From the NCBI GenBank assembly GCA_949299135.1, contig CASFZG010000013.1, positions 1 to 35,671 of the forward strand: a stretch of 35,671 nt of DNA, given 5' to 3'. The notes below the pieces were generated by a model, which was not told the origin of the DNA, ran no database searches, and saw nothing but the letters and a program-made list of their open reading frames with translations. The translations under genes and the position numbers were made by a program. Source of the stretch: an uncultured Phascolarctobacterium sp. (GTDB taxonomy: Bacteria; Bacillota; Negativicutes; Acidaminococcales; Acidaminococcaceae). Of this stretch, positions 22,275 through 29,559 are shown piece after piece. Position 1 is the first letter of the stretch. The number at the start of each line of letters is the position of its first letter.

Positions 22275-23318
22275 TTATTTCTCCGGTAAAGCCGTAAGAT
22301 AATTCAGCGAGGTGCCATCGTCGAAGGCGACGTTGGTTAAGTAGGCGTTCCATTTAATTTTACTGAGATTGCTGTTGATGACCTGGGCGTCTTCGTTAAC
22401 GTAGGGGTTCAGTTCAAAATCGAATTTGTAAAGTTTATTGGCGCCGTTTTGCAGTACTGAATTGCTGGCAAAGCTGCCGCTGTAAAAAATCTGGCCGTCG
22501 TCGCCGTACAATTCAAGCATACCGGCAATATAGTTGATGTTTTTGCCTGAGGTATTGGTTAAAGTTACTTCGCTTTCCAGCATGCGGATAATGGCGGAGT
22601 AGTGTACGGAAGTGATTTGCAAAAGTTTTTTATCAAGCTGCACGTTTTGGGCAATCTGTTCGGCAATGGGCTTGTTAAGTTCTGCCAGTTTGTCTTTAAC
22701 GGCGGCTTCACGTTGTTTCATAAAGTCCTGCAAATTGGTTATTTGCAGTAAACGCCACAAGCCGTCATCCAGCTGCTGCATTTTAATTTTTAAAATAAAA
22801 TCGCGGTTTAAGCTTTCATCGTGCAGTTTAATGCCGACAATTGCTGTTTCGCCGTCAACATCGCTGCTTTCCACGCCATCAAATTTAAGCGCGCCAAAGC
22901 CGGTACGGTCTTTCAGGTTATCTACAATTTCTGCGCCGCTTTCATTGCCGGAGGCAACCTGCTTATGCACTTCGGCTTCGTTTTCCGGCTTGTCGCCGTG
23001 CATAATGTAGCTGCGTGTTTCGTTTTCCAGCAAAGGCACTGCCAGCCCTTTAATGCCCTTTACAATGGCGACAATAATCGGGTTGGCATCCTTATCCGCG
23101 CCGAAGGTTACGGCAACCACATCGTCATATGCGTGGCCGTACAGCGTGTCCATATCAACATGTTTTTCAAAGGTTTTTAAATCGTGCTGGCGGACGGCGT
23201 CGGCAATCAGCGTAACGGAATGCTGCGGCGATTTAAGCCAGTAAAAAAAGTACCAGCCGCCTGCCAAAACCGCAAGCGTCGCCAGTACGGCTACGATTTT
23301 TTTAAATTTATCGTTCAA
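22275..23318 (-). CDS. Membrane-anchored DUF2939-like protein
   Basis: 347 residues. An N-terminal anchor (KIVAVLATLAVLAGGWYFFY, about 7-27) is followed by a domain resembling DUF2939: SPQHSVTLIADAVRQHDLKT, then TRSYIMHGDKP, where DUF2939 proteins model mutable exported segments. The rest is an extracytoplasmic mixed domain with a coiled segment (QREAAVKDKLAELNKPIAEQ) and a beta-rich end. The start is TTG at 23318 with GGGAGGG six bases upstream; a longer TTG start would include the ribosome site itself. Probably faces the periplasm. Function unknown; transcribed alone. Confidence 0.72.
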   Translation of the reverse strand: MNDKFKKIVAVLATLAVLAGGWYFFYWLKSPQHSVTLIADAVRQHDLKTFEKHVDMDTLYGHAYDDVVAVTFGADKDANPIIVAIVKGIKGLAVPLLENETRSYIMHGDKPENEAEVHKQVASGNESGAEIVDNLKDRTGFGALKFDGVESSDVDGETAIVGIKLHDESLNRDFILKIKMQQLDDGLWRLLQITNLQDFMKQREAAVKDKLAELNKPIAEQIAQNVQLDKKLLQITSVHYSAIIRMLESEVTLTNTSGKNINYIAGMLELYGDDGQIFYSGSFASNSVLQNGANKLYKFDFELNPYVNEDAQVINSNLSKIKWNAYLTNVAFDDGTSLNYLTALPEK

Positions 23319-23357
23319 AGAAGACCCTCCCAAATAAAAAACTTTTTCACTGTCAAT

Positions 23358-23385
23358 ATTATACTACTAACGTGGGCTAATGCAA
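23358..23385 (-). promoter_or_regulatory. Promoter of the DUF2939-like gene
   Basis: On the minus strand TTGCAT (23385-23380), 16 bp, TATAAT (23363-23358), about 40 bases before the TTG start codon. Confidence 0.5.
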
Positions 23386-23458
23386 TATTTTTGTGCATTT
23401 TATCTGCGCTAAAGCGCGAAAAATTGTTGTAAAAAGCGTGCTGCTTTAAAAACGGGCA

Positions 23459-23487
23459 TAAAAAAACCGCAGATTGATTTCTGCGGC
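23459..23487 (-). terminator. Terminator of the tRNA-Pro gene
   Basis: On the minus strand CCGCAGA and TCTGCGG pair around ATCAA and are followed by seven T. It lies about 13 bases after the encoded CCA end. Confidence 0.85.
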
Positions 23488-23499
23488 TGATTTTTTAAT

Positions 23500-23576
23500 T
23501 GGTCGGGGCGGCGAGATTCGAACTCACGGCCTCTTGTACCCGAAACAAGCGCGCTACCAAACTGCGCCACGCCCCG
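23500..23576 (-). tRNA. tRNA-Pro, anticodon CGG
   Basis: 77 bases including the encoded CCA. Acceptor arm CGGGGCG/CGCCCCG with discriminator A, D arm GCGCAGTTTGGTAGCGC, anticodon arm CTTGT-TTCGGGT-ACAAG giving CGG, and T arm GTGAGTTCGAATCTCGC. Its 5' end is C, as usual for tRNA-Pro. It reads the CCG codon. It stands alone between a consensus promoter and a strong terminator. Confidence 0.96.
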
Positions 23577-23605
23577 ACTTGGTGTTACTTACTGCAACAA
23601 AATGT

Positions 23606-23634
23606 ATTATAGAGAATTTTTAACGATTTGTCAA
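23606..23634 (-). promoter_or_regulatory. Consensus promoter of tRNA-Pro
   Basis: On the minus strand TTGACA (23634-23629), 17 bp, TATAAT (23611-23606): a perfect housekeeping-sigma promoter, as expected for a tRNA gene. Confidence 0.85.
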
Positions 23635-23652
23635 CAACTTTTTAAAAATTTT

Positions 23653-23988
23653 TTAACCTTCAACCACAACGCGGATGAATTTAACGTTAAATGCTTCGGC
23701 GATGTGCTGCAGGCATTCGCGTTCAATATTGGTGCGGTGCAGTTCGCTTTCGGCAACGATTAAAATTCTGTCGCCGCTGAGGTTAATATTGTGAACCTTG
23801 CTGATGAGGCGTTTAAAATCGTCCTGACCGAGCTTTTCTTTTAATTTTGCCAGGCCTTCCATCAGATAAGGTTTTTCTTTAGACATACGTAATTCCAAAG
23901 GCGAAAAGGGAACGGTAACGACTTTGGCGTCCCTTGCCAGGACAAAGTCTTCTTCGTGTTCGCCCGGTACTACCAGATCATCTCTCAT
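23653..23988 (-). CDS. Small protein with a DnaA domain-I-like fold (orphan)
   Basis: 111 residues. Residues 40-105 follow the pattern of the DnaA N-terminal domain: [20 protein letters not shown], then [20 protein letters not shown], then [18 protein letters not shown], comparable to the helix, strand, helix and strand order and the spacing of B. subtilis DnaA domain I. There is no AAA+ or DNA-binding domain, so it is not DnaA. DnaA domain I mediates self-assembly and helicase loading, so a free copy could bind DnaA or DnaB, but this is inference. AAAGGAGG precedes the ATG. Alone under TTGACG-17-TATAAT, divergent from mscL. Confidence 0.62.
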   Translation of the reverse strand: MRDDLVVPGEHEEDFVLARDAKVVTVPFSPLELRMSKEKPYLMEGLAKLKEKLGQDDFKRLISKVHNINLSGDRILIVAESELHRTNIERECLQHIAEAFNVKFIRVVVEG

Positions 23989-24019
23989 TGTTCTTCCTCC
24001 TTTAGCTTTTACAAACTTA

Positions 24020-24048
24020 ATTATAGTTTATTGCCGTAACAACGTCAA
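24020..24048 (-). promoter_or_regulatory. Promoter of the DnaA-domain-I-like gene
   Basis: On the minus strand TTGACG (24048-24043), 17 bp, TATAAT (24025-24020). It is back to back with the mscL promoter. Confidence 0.65.
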
Positions 24049-24059
24049 GTGTTTCATTC

Positions 24060-24087
24060 TTGACAAAAACCATAAATATAATATACA
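24060..24087 (+). promoter_or_regulatory. Promoter of mscL
   Basis: Consensus TTGACA (24060-24065) with TATACA 16 bp downstream (24082-24087) or TACAAT at 18 bp. About 35 bases before the ATG. Confidence 0.6.
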
Positions 24088-24122
24088 ATATATTATCAAA
24101 AATTTAAACAGGAGTTGAAAAA

Positions 24123-24554
24123 ATGAGTTTTTATAACGAGTTTAAGGATTTCGCTGTTCGCGGCAACGTACTGGACATGGCAATTGGTGTTGTAATAGGC
24201 GGTGCCTTCGGGCAGATTACCACTTCGTTGGTAAACAACGTAATTATGCCGCCGCTGGGCATGATGATTGGCAAAATTGACTTTTCCAATCTGTTCATCG
24301 CGCTGGACGGCAAAGATTACGCTTCCCTGAAAGCAGCAGCCGATGCAGGCGCACCGGTACTGTCCTACGGTTTGTTCATTAATACCGTTATTAACTTTTT
24401 AATCATTGCTTTTTCCGTATTTATTGTAATTAAACAAATCAACCGTTTCCGCCCGAAACCGGCTCCGGAACCGGAACCGAGACTGTGCCCGTTCTGCCGC
24501 CAGCCGATTGCCGATGACGCAACCCGCTGCCCGCACTGCACTTCCGAACTGTAA
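24123..24554 (+). CDS. mscL: Large-conductance mechanosensitive channel MscL with C-terminal zinc ribbon
   Basis: 143 residues. The N-terminal amphipathic helix and pore helix show the MscL signature ([20 protein letters not shown], then [18 protein letters not shown]), followed by the periplasmic loop and second helix (about 78-105, [20 protein letters not shown]). The cytoplasmic tail then has a Pro/Glu linker and [18 protein letters not shown], a four-cysteine zinc ribbon. The channel opens at near-lytic tension to release solutes. A second mechanosensitive channel, MscS type, lies 4 kb away. AGGAG precedes the ATG; the gene ends at a hairpin that overlaps the next promoter. Confidence 0.95.
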   Translation: MSFYNEFKDFAVRGNVLDMAIGVVIGGAFGQITTSLVNNVIMPPLGMMIGKIDFSNLFIALDGKDYASLKAAADAGAPVLSYGLFINTVINFLIIAFSVFIVIKQINRFRPKPAPEPEPRLCPFCRQPIADDATRCPHCTSEL

Positions 24555-24557
24555 AAT

Positions 24558-24586
24558 TTGCCAATAGTCGCATTAAGTTGTATAAT
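24558..24586 (+). promoter_or_regulatory. Promoter of tyrS, nested in the mscL terminator
   Basis: TTGCCA (24558-24563), 17 bp, TATAAT (24581-24586). The -10 box lies in the loop of the mscL terminator hairpin, so transcription of tyrS would start near the 3' arm of that hairpin. Confidence 0.6.
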
Positions 24587-24614
24587 ACATATTATGGCTT
24601 AATGCGATTTTTTA
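24568..24614 (+). terminator. Terminator of mscL
   Basis: TCGCATTAAG (24568-24577) and CTTAATGCGA (24598-24607) pair perfectly, followed by TTTTTTA. The 20-base loop contains the tyrS -10 box and a small inner ATAAT/ATTAT stem. Confidence 0.75.
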
Positions 24615-24634
24615 TTTGGACTGGAGGAAGATTG

Positions 24635-25855
24635 ATGTCAGTTTTTGACGTTCTGCAAGAACGCGGCTTTTTAAAACAAATGTCGCACGAAGAAGAAATC
24701 CGTGAACTTCTCGAAAAGGAGAAAATCACTTTTTATATCGGTTTTGACCCGACGGCAGACAGCCTGCATGTCGGCCATTTTATCGCCCTGATGGCAATGA
24801 GCCATATGCAAAAAGCGGGGCACCGCCCGATTGTGCTTTTGGGCGGCGGCACCGGCATGGTTGGCGATCCGAGCGGCAAGGACGAAATGCGCAAAATGCT
24901 GACGCCGGAATTTATTGCGCACAACATTGCCTGCTTTAAAAAGCAGATGAGCCGTTTTATTGATTTTACGGACGATAAGGCGATTATGGTTAACAACGCC
25001 GATTGGTTGCTTGATTTAAACTACATTAAACTGCTGCGCGAAGTGGGCGTGCATTTTTCCGTTAACCGCATGCTGACGGCAGAATGCTTTAAAAAACGTC
25101 TGGAACGCGGTTTATCCTTCTTTGAATTTAACTACATGATTATGCAGGCGTACGATTTCTGGACGCTGAACAAAAAATACGGCTGCGTAATGGAAATGGG
25201 CGGCGACGACCAGTGGTCCAACATGCTGGCAGGCGTGGAACTTATCCGCCGCAAGGAGCAGAAACCTGCTTTTTGCATGACCTGCAAACTTTTGACTACC
25301 AGCGACGGCCGCAAGATGGGCAAAACGGAAAAAGGCGCGCTGTGGCTTGACCTGGAAAAAACCAGCCCGTATGATTTTTATCAGTACTGGCGCAATGTTG
25401 ACGACAGCGACGTGGAAAACTGCTTAGCGCTCTTAACCTTCCTGCCGATGGATGAAGTACGCCGTCTTGGCAGCCTGAAGGATTCTGCCATTAACGAAGC
25501 TAAAAAGGTACTGGCTTATGAAGTTACCAAACTTGTACACGGCGAAGCGGAAGCCGAAAAAGCAAAACAGGCAGCCGAAGCGCTTTTTGGCGGCGGCGGT
25601 GCCATGACCGATGTGCCGACCATTAACCTGACGGCTGAACAGGCAAGTACCAAACTGATTGACGTTCTGACTGCTGCCAAAGTGTTCAGCAGCAAACGCG
25701 AAGCAAGGCAGATGGTGCAGCAGGGCGGCCTTTATATCGACGATACCGCTGTCAGCGACGCTGAAATGCAGCTGGCACCGGAAATGTTCGACGCTGAAAA
25801 GAGCCTGCTTATCCGCAAGGGCAAAAAGAAATACTACCGTTTACTGATTGACTGA
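24635..25855 (+). CDS. tyrS: Tyrosyl-tRNA synthetase
   Basis: 406 residues. Class I synthetase with the HIGH motif as HVGH (45-48), the tyrosine-site stretch [17 protein letters not shown] (about 168-184) and GGDDQWSN, and the KMSKS loop as KMGKT (227-231). An S4 RNA-binding domain closes the protein ([20 protein letters not shown], then LYIDDTAV). It charges tRNA-Tyr. The start is ATG 24635 with GGAGG seven bases upstream; longer in-frame starts run back into the promoter. No T-box leader is visible; the leader is only about 40 bases. Confidence 0.96.
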   Translation: MSVFDVLQERGFLKQMSHEEEIRELLEKEKITFYIGFDPTADSLHVGHFIALMAMSHMQKAGHRPIVLLGGGTGMVGDPSGKDEMRKMLTPEFIAHNIACFKKQMSRFIDFTDDKAIMVNNADWLLDLNYIKLLREVGVHFSVNRMLTAECFKKRLERGLSFFEFNYMIMQAYDFWTLNKKYGCVMEMGGDDQWSNMLAGVELIRRKEQKPAFCMTCKLLTTSDGRKMGKTEKGALWLDLEKTSPYDFYQYWRNVDDSDVENCLALLTFLPMDEVRRLGSLKDSAINEAKKVLAYEVTKLVHGEAEAEKAKQAAEALFGGGGAMTDVPTINLTAEQASTKLIDVLTAAKVFSSKREARQMVQQGGLYIDDTAVSDAEMQLAPEMFDAEKSLLIRKGKKKYYRLLID

Positions 25856-25872
25856 TACGGACTAAAATAAGG

Positions 25873-25906
25873 TTAAGGCTGCCTTAACAAGCAGCCTTAA
25901 TTTTTG
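25873..25906 (+). terminator. Terminator or attenuator between tyrS and brnQ
   Basis: TTAAGGCTGC (25873-25882) and GCAGCCTTAA (25891-25900) form a perfect stem followed by five T. It lies only about 18 bases before the brnQ start codon, so brnQ needs readthrough or a promoter overlapping the tyrS end (TAAAAT at 25863-25868 is a weak candidate). Confidence 0.8.
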
Positions 25907-25923
25907 AAAACTTTGGAGACCTT

Positions 25924-27243
25924 ATGAAACAAAAACTTACTTTTATGGAAATTTTGCCGATAGGCTTAATGCTGTTTGCTTCGTTCTTTGGCGCGGGCAA
26001 CTTAATCTTCCCGCCTGCGCTGGGGCAGTCGGCCGGCGTTAATTTTATATCGGCCGCAGCCGGATTTTGTACAACCGGCGTAGGCATACCGCTTTTGGGC
26101 ATTATCGCTATCGGCCTTTTGCGCGCTTCCAACCCGGAGGCTTTGGCGCTGCCGGTACATCCCAAATTTGCCAAGCTTTTGATTGTGGTAACGGTATTGA
26201 CCATCGGGCCGTTTTTCGCTATCCCGCGTACGGCGGCGGTGTCGTTTGACGTTGGTATTCTGCCGTTTATTTCGGCGGAGAACTACGATTTGGGACTGGT
26301 GCTTTATTCACTGTTCTTTTTTGTGGTAACGTATTTTCTTTCCGTTAACCCTTCCAAAATTGTTGACTGGGTGGGCAAGGTTTTAACGCCGCTGCTGTTA
26401 ATCAGCATTGCCATTTTGGTGGTACAGGTGTTTATGAGCCCGATGGGCGCGCCCCAGCAGGCAGGCGGTTATTATGCCACCATGCCGTACCTGAAGGGCT
26501 TTCAGGAAGGCTATTACACGATGGACCTTCTGGCAACAATGCTGTTCGGCACGGTTGTTATTGATTCCATCAAAGTGCGCGGCATCAGTGAAGGCAGCGT
26601 GCTGACGAAAACCTGCATTATGGCGGGCATTATTGCGGCGGTGCTTTTGGCGGCGATTTATTTTTCGCTGACCTATACCGGTGCGACGAGCGTTGAAATT
26701 TTGGGCGTATCCGATAACGGCGCGATTGCGCTTTCGGCCATTGCCAATTATTATATGGGCACTGCGGGCAACGTGGTGCTGTGCCTGATGATTTTCTTTG
26801 CCTGCCTGACGACGAGTATCGGCCTGACGGTATCCGCCGGTGCTTATCTGGAAGGTGTTGTTAAAGGCAAGATGCAGTATCAGCGCATTGCCGCTGCCAT
26901 TTGCATTTTCAGTTTTGCCGTTTCCAACGTGGGCTTAACCAAAATTATTTCCATGTCGGTGCCGGTGCTGTGCCTGCTTTATCCAATCGTTATTGTGCTG
27001 GTGCTGATGGCATTTATGCCGGTTAAGCGTGCCTGCGTGTACCGCAGCACTCTGGCGTTTACCATTGTGTTTGCCATTATCGACGGGCTGAACGCTGCCG
27101 GTGTGCCGCTGAAAGCTTTGGAAGCAACCTTGAAAGGCGTAATTCCTTTTTACGACGTCGGCTTCGGCTGGCTGGCTCCTTCCGTTGTCGGGCTTGCTAT
27201 CGGCCTTGCGTACAGCATGGTTGTTAAAGAAAAAGAAGCATAA
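25924..27243 (+). CDS. brnQ: Branched-chain amino acid carrier BrnQ (LIVCS family)
   Basis: 439 residues with about twelve membrane helices. The N-terminal signature MLFASFFGAGNLIFPPALGQ is typical of BrnQ, as are IPRTAAVSFDVG and LATMLFGTVVIDSIKVRG in the middle. It should bring in leucine, isoleucine and valine with sodium or protons across the inner membrane. GGAGACC precedes the ATG. It sits right behind the tyrS terminator and ends at its own terminator. Confidence 0.93.
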   Translation: MKQKLTFMEILPIGLMLFASFFGAGNLIFPPALGQSAGVNFISAAAGFCTTGVGIPLLGIIAIGLLRASNPEALALPVHPKFAKLLIVVTVLTIGPFFAIPRTAAVSFDVGILPFISAENYDLGLVLYSLFFFVVTYFLSVNPSKIVDWVGKVLTPLLLISIAILVVQVFMSPMGAPQQAGGYYATMPYLKGFQEGYYTMDLLATMLFGTVVIDSIKVRGISEGSVLTKTCIMAGIIAAVLLAAIYFSLTYTGATSVEILGVSDNGAIALSAIANYYMGTAGNVVLCLMIFFACLTTSIGLTVSAGAYLEGVVKGKMQYQRIAAAICIFSFAVSNVGLTKIISMSVPVLCLLYPIVIVLVLMAFMPVKRACVYRSTLAFTIVFAIIDGLNAAGVPLKALEATLKGVIPFYDVGFGWLAPSVVGLAIGLAYSMVVKEKEA

Positions 27244-27248
27244 AATTT

Positions 27249-27282
27249 TCCGCAGTTGTTTTAACGCAGCTGCGGATTTTTT
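27249..27282 (+). terminator. Terminator of brnQ
   Basis: TCCGCAGTTG (27249-27258) pairs with CAGCTGCGGA (27267-27276) with one G-T pair, followed by six T. Confidence 0.85.
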
Positions 27283-27348
27283 ATTTACGGGGCAAATTTT
27301 GGGCAGATGTGGTAAAATAAAAACAGATAGTAAAAGCGGGGTGGGCGT

Positions 27349-28710
27349 ATGTATATTTCAAAACTGTATCTCGAAAACTTCCGTTGTTATGATAAATTTG
27401 AAATTGATTTTGATAAGGACTTGACGGTTATCGTCGCCGAAAACGGCCAGGGCAAAACTGCCATCCTCGACGCGGTGGCTATTGCTTTGGGGCCGTACCT
27501 TTCCTGCTTTGCGGACGGTAAGGCGCGCAATATTCACGAAACGGACGTGCGCCAGACTGTGGAAACCGCCGCTAAAACGCAGCTGGAAATTTTGCGCATG
27601 AAAAGCCAGTACCCGGTAATTATCGGCGCGGAAGGCGATGTTGACGGCGCTAAAATTAAATGGCAGCGCGAGCTGAACAACGCCAAAGGGCGCACGACGA
27701 TGCAGCATGCTAAAACGCTGTCCGGCTACGGCCGCCGTATGGTGGAAGCACTGCGTGCAAAAGACGACAACAACGTGGTGCTGCCGGTAATCGCTTATTA
27801 CGGCACGGGGCGCATGTGGAACGACAGCAAGCTGCGCAACACACTGAAAAACATCGACCTTGAACGCAGCAGCGGCTATACGGATTGCCTTGAATCGACG
27901 TCGTCCTATGTTAATTTTGGGCACTGGGTAAAATATGCCGTAATGAGCGCGATGGAAATTGAGCGCATTATCGCCGAAAGGCATTTGAATGAAAAGAACC
28001 CTTACCGCGAAGTCTTTAAAGCCGTGGAGCAGGCGATTGTAACCTGTATCGGCAGCATGGGCTGGACGGACATTGATTACAGCTTTATGCGCCAGAACCT
28101 TGTGTTAAAGCATAAAACGCGCGGCATTTTGCCGATAGAAGCACTCAGTGACGGCGCGCGCAGCGTTATCAGCATGGTTGCGGATTTAAGCTACCGCATG
28201 GTGCGCCTGAACCCTGACCTTGGCATTAACGCCGTTTTGCAGACGCCGGGCATTGTGCTGATTGACGAAGTTGACATGCACTTGCATCCTTCGTGGCAGC
28301 AGACGGTGCTGTACGATTTGCGCAAGGCATTCCCATTGGTGCAGTTTATTGTTACCACGCACAGCCCGCAGGTGCTTACCACCGTGCCGCCGGAATGTAT
28401 CCGCGCGCTGCGCTGGGACAACGATTTGATAGACATTTACCAGCCGGATTTTTCGCTCGGTGCGGAAAGCTACCAGCTTTTGAAGGATATCCAGAACGTA
28501 GACGCAAGGCCGCAGTGCGTGCCGGTTGTAAAAGAACTGAAGCGTTATCTGGACCTGGTCAGCGAGGACAAGTGGGATTGCCCCGAGGCGCTGGAGCTGC
28601 GCAAAAAGCTGGACAAATGGGCGGCAGGGCGCGAGCCTGCGCTGCTGCGTGCGGATATGGATATCAGAATGCGTTCCTTCAGGAGGAAGCAGCATGAAAA
28701 GAATCTTTAA
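27349..28710 (+). CDS. ptuA: AAA-family ATPase of a Septu-type antiphage system (PtuA)
   Basis: 453 residues. An SMC/RecF/OLD-like ABC ATPase: N-terminal strands (SKLYLENFRCYDKFEIDF), Walker A AENGQGKT (30-37), a central helical insert, signature LSDGARS (266-272), Walker B GIVLIDEVD (301-309) with HLHPSWQQ, and the H-loop TTHSPQVL (336-343). The C-terminal 60 residues are helical and basic. Together with the HNH gene behind it this matches Septu, in which PtuA senses infection and controls the nuclease PtuB; the same pair acts as effector in retron Ec78. There is no reverse transcriptase in the window and only 105 bases upstream, so this is the stand-alone form. GGGGTGGG precedes the ATG. 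It overlaps ptuB by 17 bases. Confidence 0.85.
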   Translation: MYISKLYLENFRCYDKFEIDFDKDLTVIVAENGQGKTAILDAVAIALGPYLSCFADGKARNIHETDVRQTVETAAKTQLEILRMKSQYPVIIGAEGDVDGAKIKWQRELNNAKGRTTMQHAKTLSGYGRRMVEALRAKDDNNVVLPVIAYYGTGRMWNDSKLRNTLKNIDLERSSGYTDCLESTSSYVNFGHWVKYAVMSAMEIERIIAERHLNEKNPYREVFKAVEQAIVTCIGSMGWTDIDYSFMRQNLVLKHKTRGILPIEALSDGARSVISMVADLSYRMVRLNPDLGINAVLQTPGIVLIDEVDMHLHPSWQQTVLYDLRKAFPLVQFIVTTHSPQVLTTVPPECIRALRWDNDLIDIYQPDFSLGAESYQLLKDIQNVDARPQCVPVVKELKRYLDLVSEDKWDCPEALELRKKLDKWAAGREPALLRADMDIRMRSFRRKQHEKNL

Positions 28711-29473
28711 AAATCCGGAAGCGCCGGAAGCGCTGCGCGAATTTGCAGAGCAGTACCCGGACGAAACGTGGGAGCATTTTCGCCGTGCCAACCGCCGCGG
28801 TTACCGCGAGGTTAAAAGGCAGCTTTTAGAGGACCAGCACGGCTTGTGCGCCTACTGCGAAATAAATATTAAATTTGCCGATGAAGAAGGCGAAGTGGAC
28901 GACTTCCGCGTGGAGCATTTCTTCCCCAAAAGCGAAACGGATTTTGCCGTACACAATTACCATCTGGACTGGCAGAACCTTTTAGGCGTATGCCACGGCG
29001 GCAGCCAGCCTAACGTGGAGGATGCGGACGTGCGTTTTTCGCGCCGCAAGATTGACCGCAGCTGCGACGTGCCCAAGGGTGGCAAACCGATAAACGAGCG
29101 CATTTTAAACCCGCTGGAGATACCGGCCGACGTACGCATTTACCGTTATGCCGCGCACACCGGGCGCATGATTGTCGATGAAGATACTTGCCCGCCGGAA
29201 CTGCAGCGTAAGGCGCGCAACACGATACGCGAGCTGAACCTTAACGCCCCGCGCTTAATGCGCATGCGGCGCGAGGTTATCACCGTGTTGCAGGACGAAA
29301 TTGAAAATGCGCTGGCCGCCGGTGTGGAAATGGAAGATTTTTTAACCATCCTTGCCGAGAACTTTTTACTGCCGGACGACAACGGCAACTGCCAGGCATT
29401 CTTTTCGTTAATCCGCTGGTTTTTAGGACCGGTGGCGGAAAATGTTTTAAGTAAACATGGCTATGCAATTTAA
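28694..29473 (+). CDS. ptuB: HNH endonuclease of a Septu-type antiphage system (PtuB)
   Basis: 259 residues, matching the retron/Septu HNH family. A Zn-binding Cys pair CAYC (52-55) is followed by the nuclease core DFRVEHFFPKS (Glu74-His75), YHLDWQNLLGVCHGG (Asn94, Cys100, His101) and a helical C-terminal domain. The fold cleaves nucleic acid with one metal ion; in Septu it cuts DNA or, in related retron systems, tRNA. The start is ATG 28694, inside the end of ptuA, with AGGAGG seven bases upstream, so the two products are made together in a fixed ratio. A terminator follows directly. Target is unknown here. Confidence 0.85.
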   Translation: MKRIFKNPEAPEALREFAEQYPDETWEHFRRANRRGYREVKRQLLEDQHGLCAYCEINIKFADEEGEVDDFRVEHFFPKSETDFAVHNYHLDWQNLLGVCHGGSQPNVEDADVRFSRRKIDRSCDVPKGGKPINERILNPLEIPADVRIYRYAAHTGRMIVDEDTCPPELQRKARNTIRELNLNAPRLMRMRREVITVLQDEIENALAAGVEMEDFLTILAENFLLPDDNGNCQAFFSLIRWFLGPVAENVLSKHGYAI

Positions 29474-29474
29474 T

Positions 29475-29505
29475 AAAATCCTGCTTAACAGGCAGGATTT
29501 TTGTT
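29475..29505 (+). terminator. Terminator of the ptuAB operon
   Basis: AAAATCCTGC (29475-29484) pairs with GCAGGATTTT (29492-29501), followed by TTG and more T. It starts two bases after the ptuB stop. Confidence 0.88.
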
Positions 29506-29559
29506 TTTAAAATAGAAAACATATAAGTCATGAAATTTATGCTGACGGGGAGAGATACG

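Noticed and set aside
24587..24634. T-box leader upstream of tyrS.
   Set aside because: The leader is too short and lacks the T-box sequence; the hairpin is better explained as the mscL terminator.
27244..27348. A retron (reverse transcriptase plus msr/msd RNA) linked to the PtuA/PtuB-like genes.
   Set aside because: Only 105 bases lie upstream, filled by the brnQ terminator and leader, and no reverse transcriptase is present in the window.
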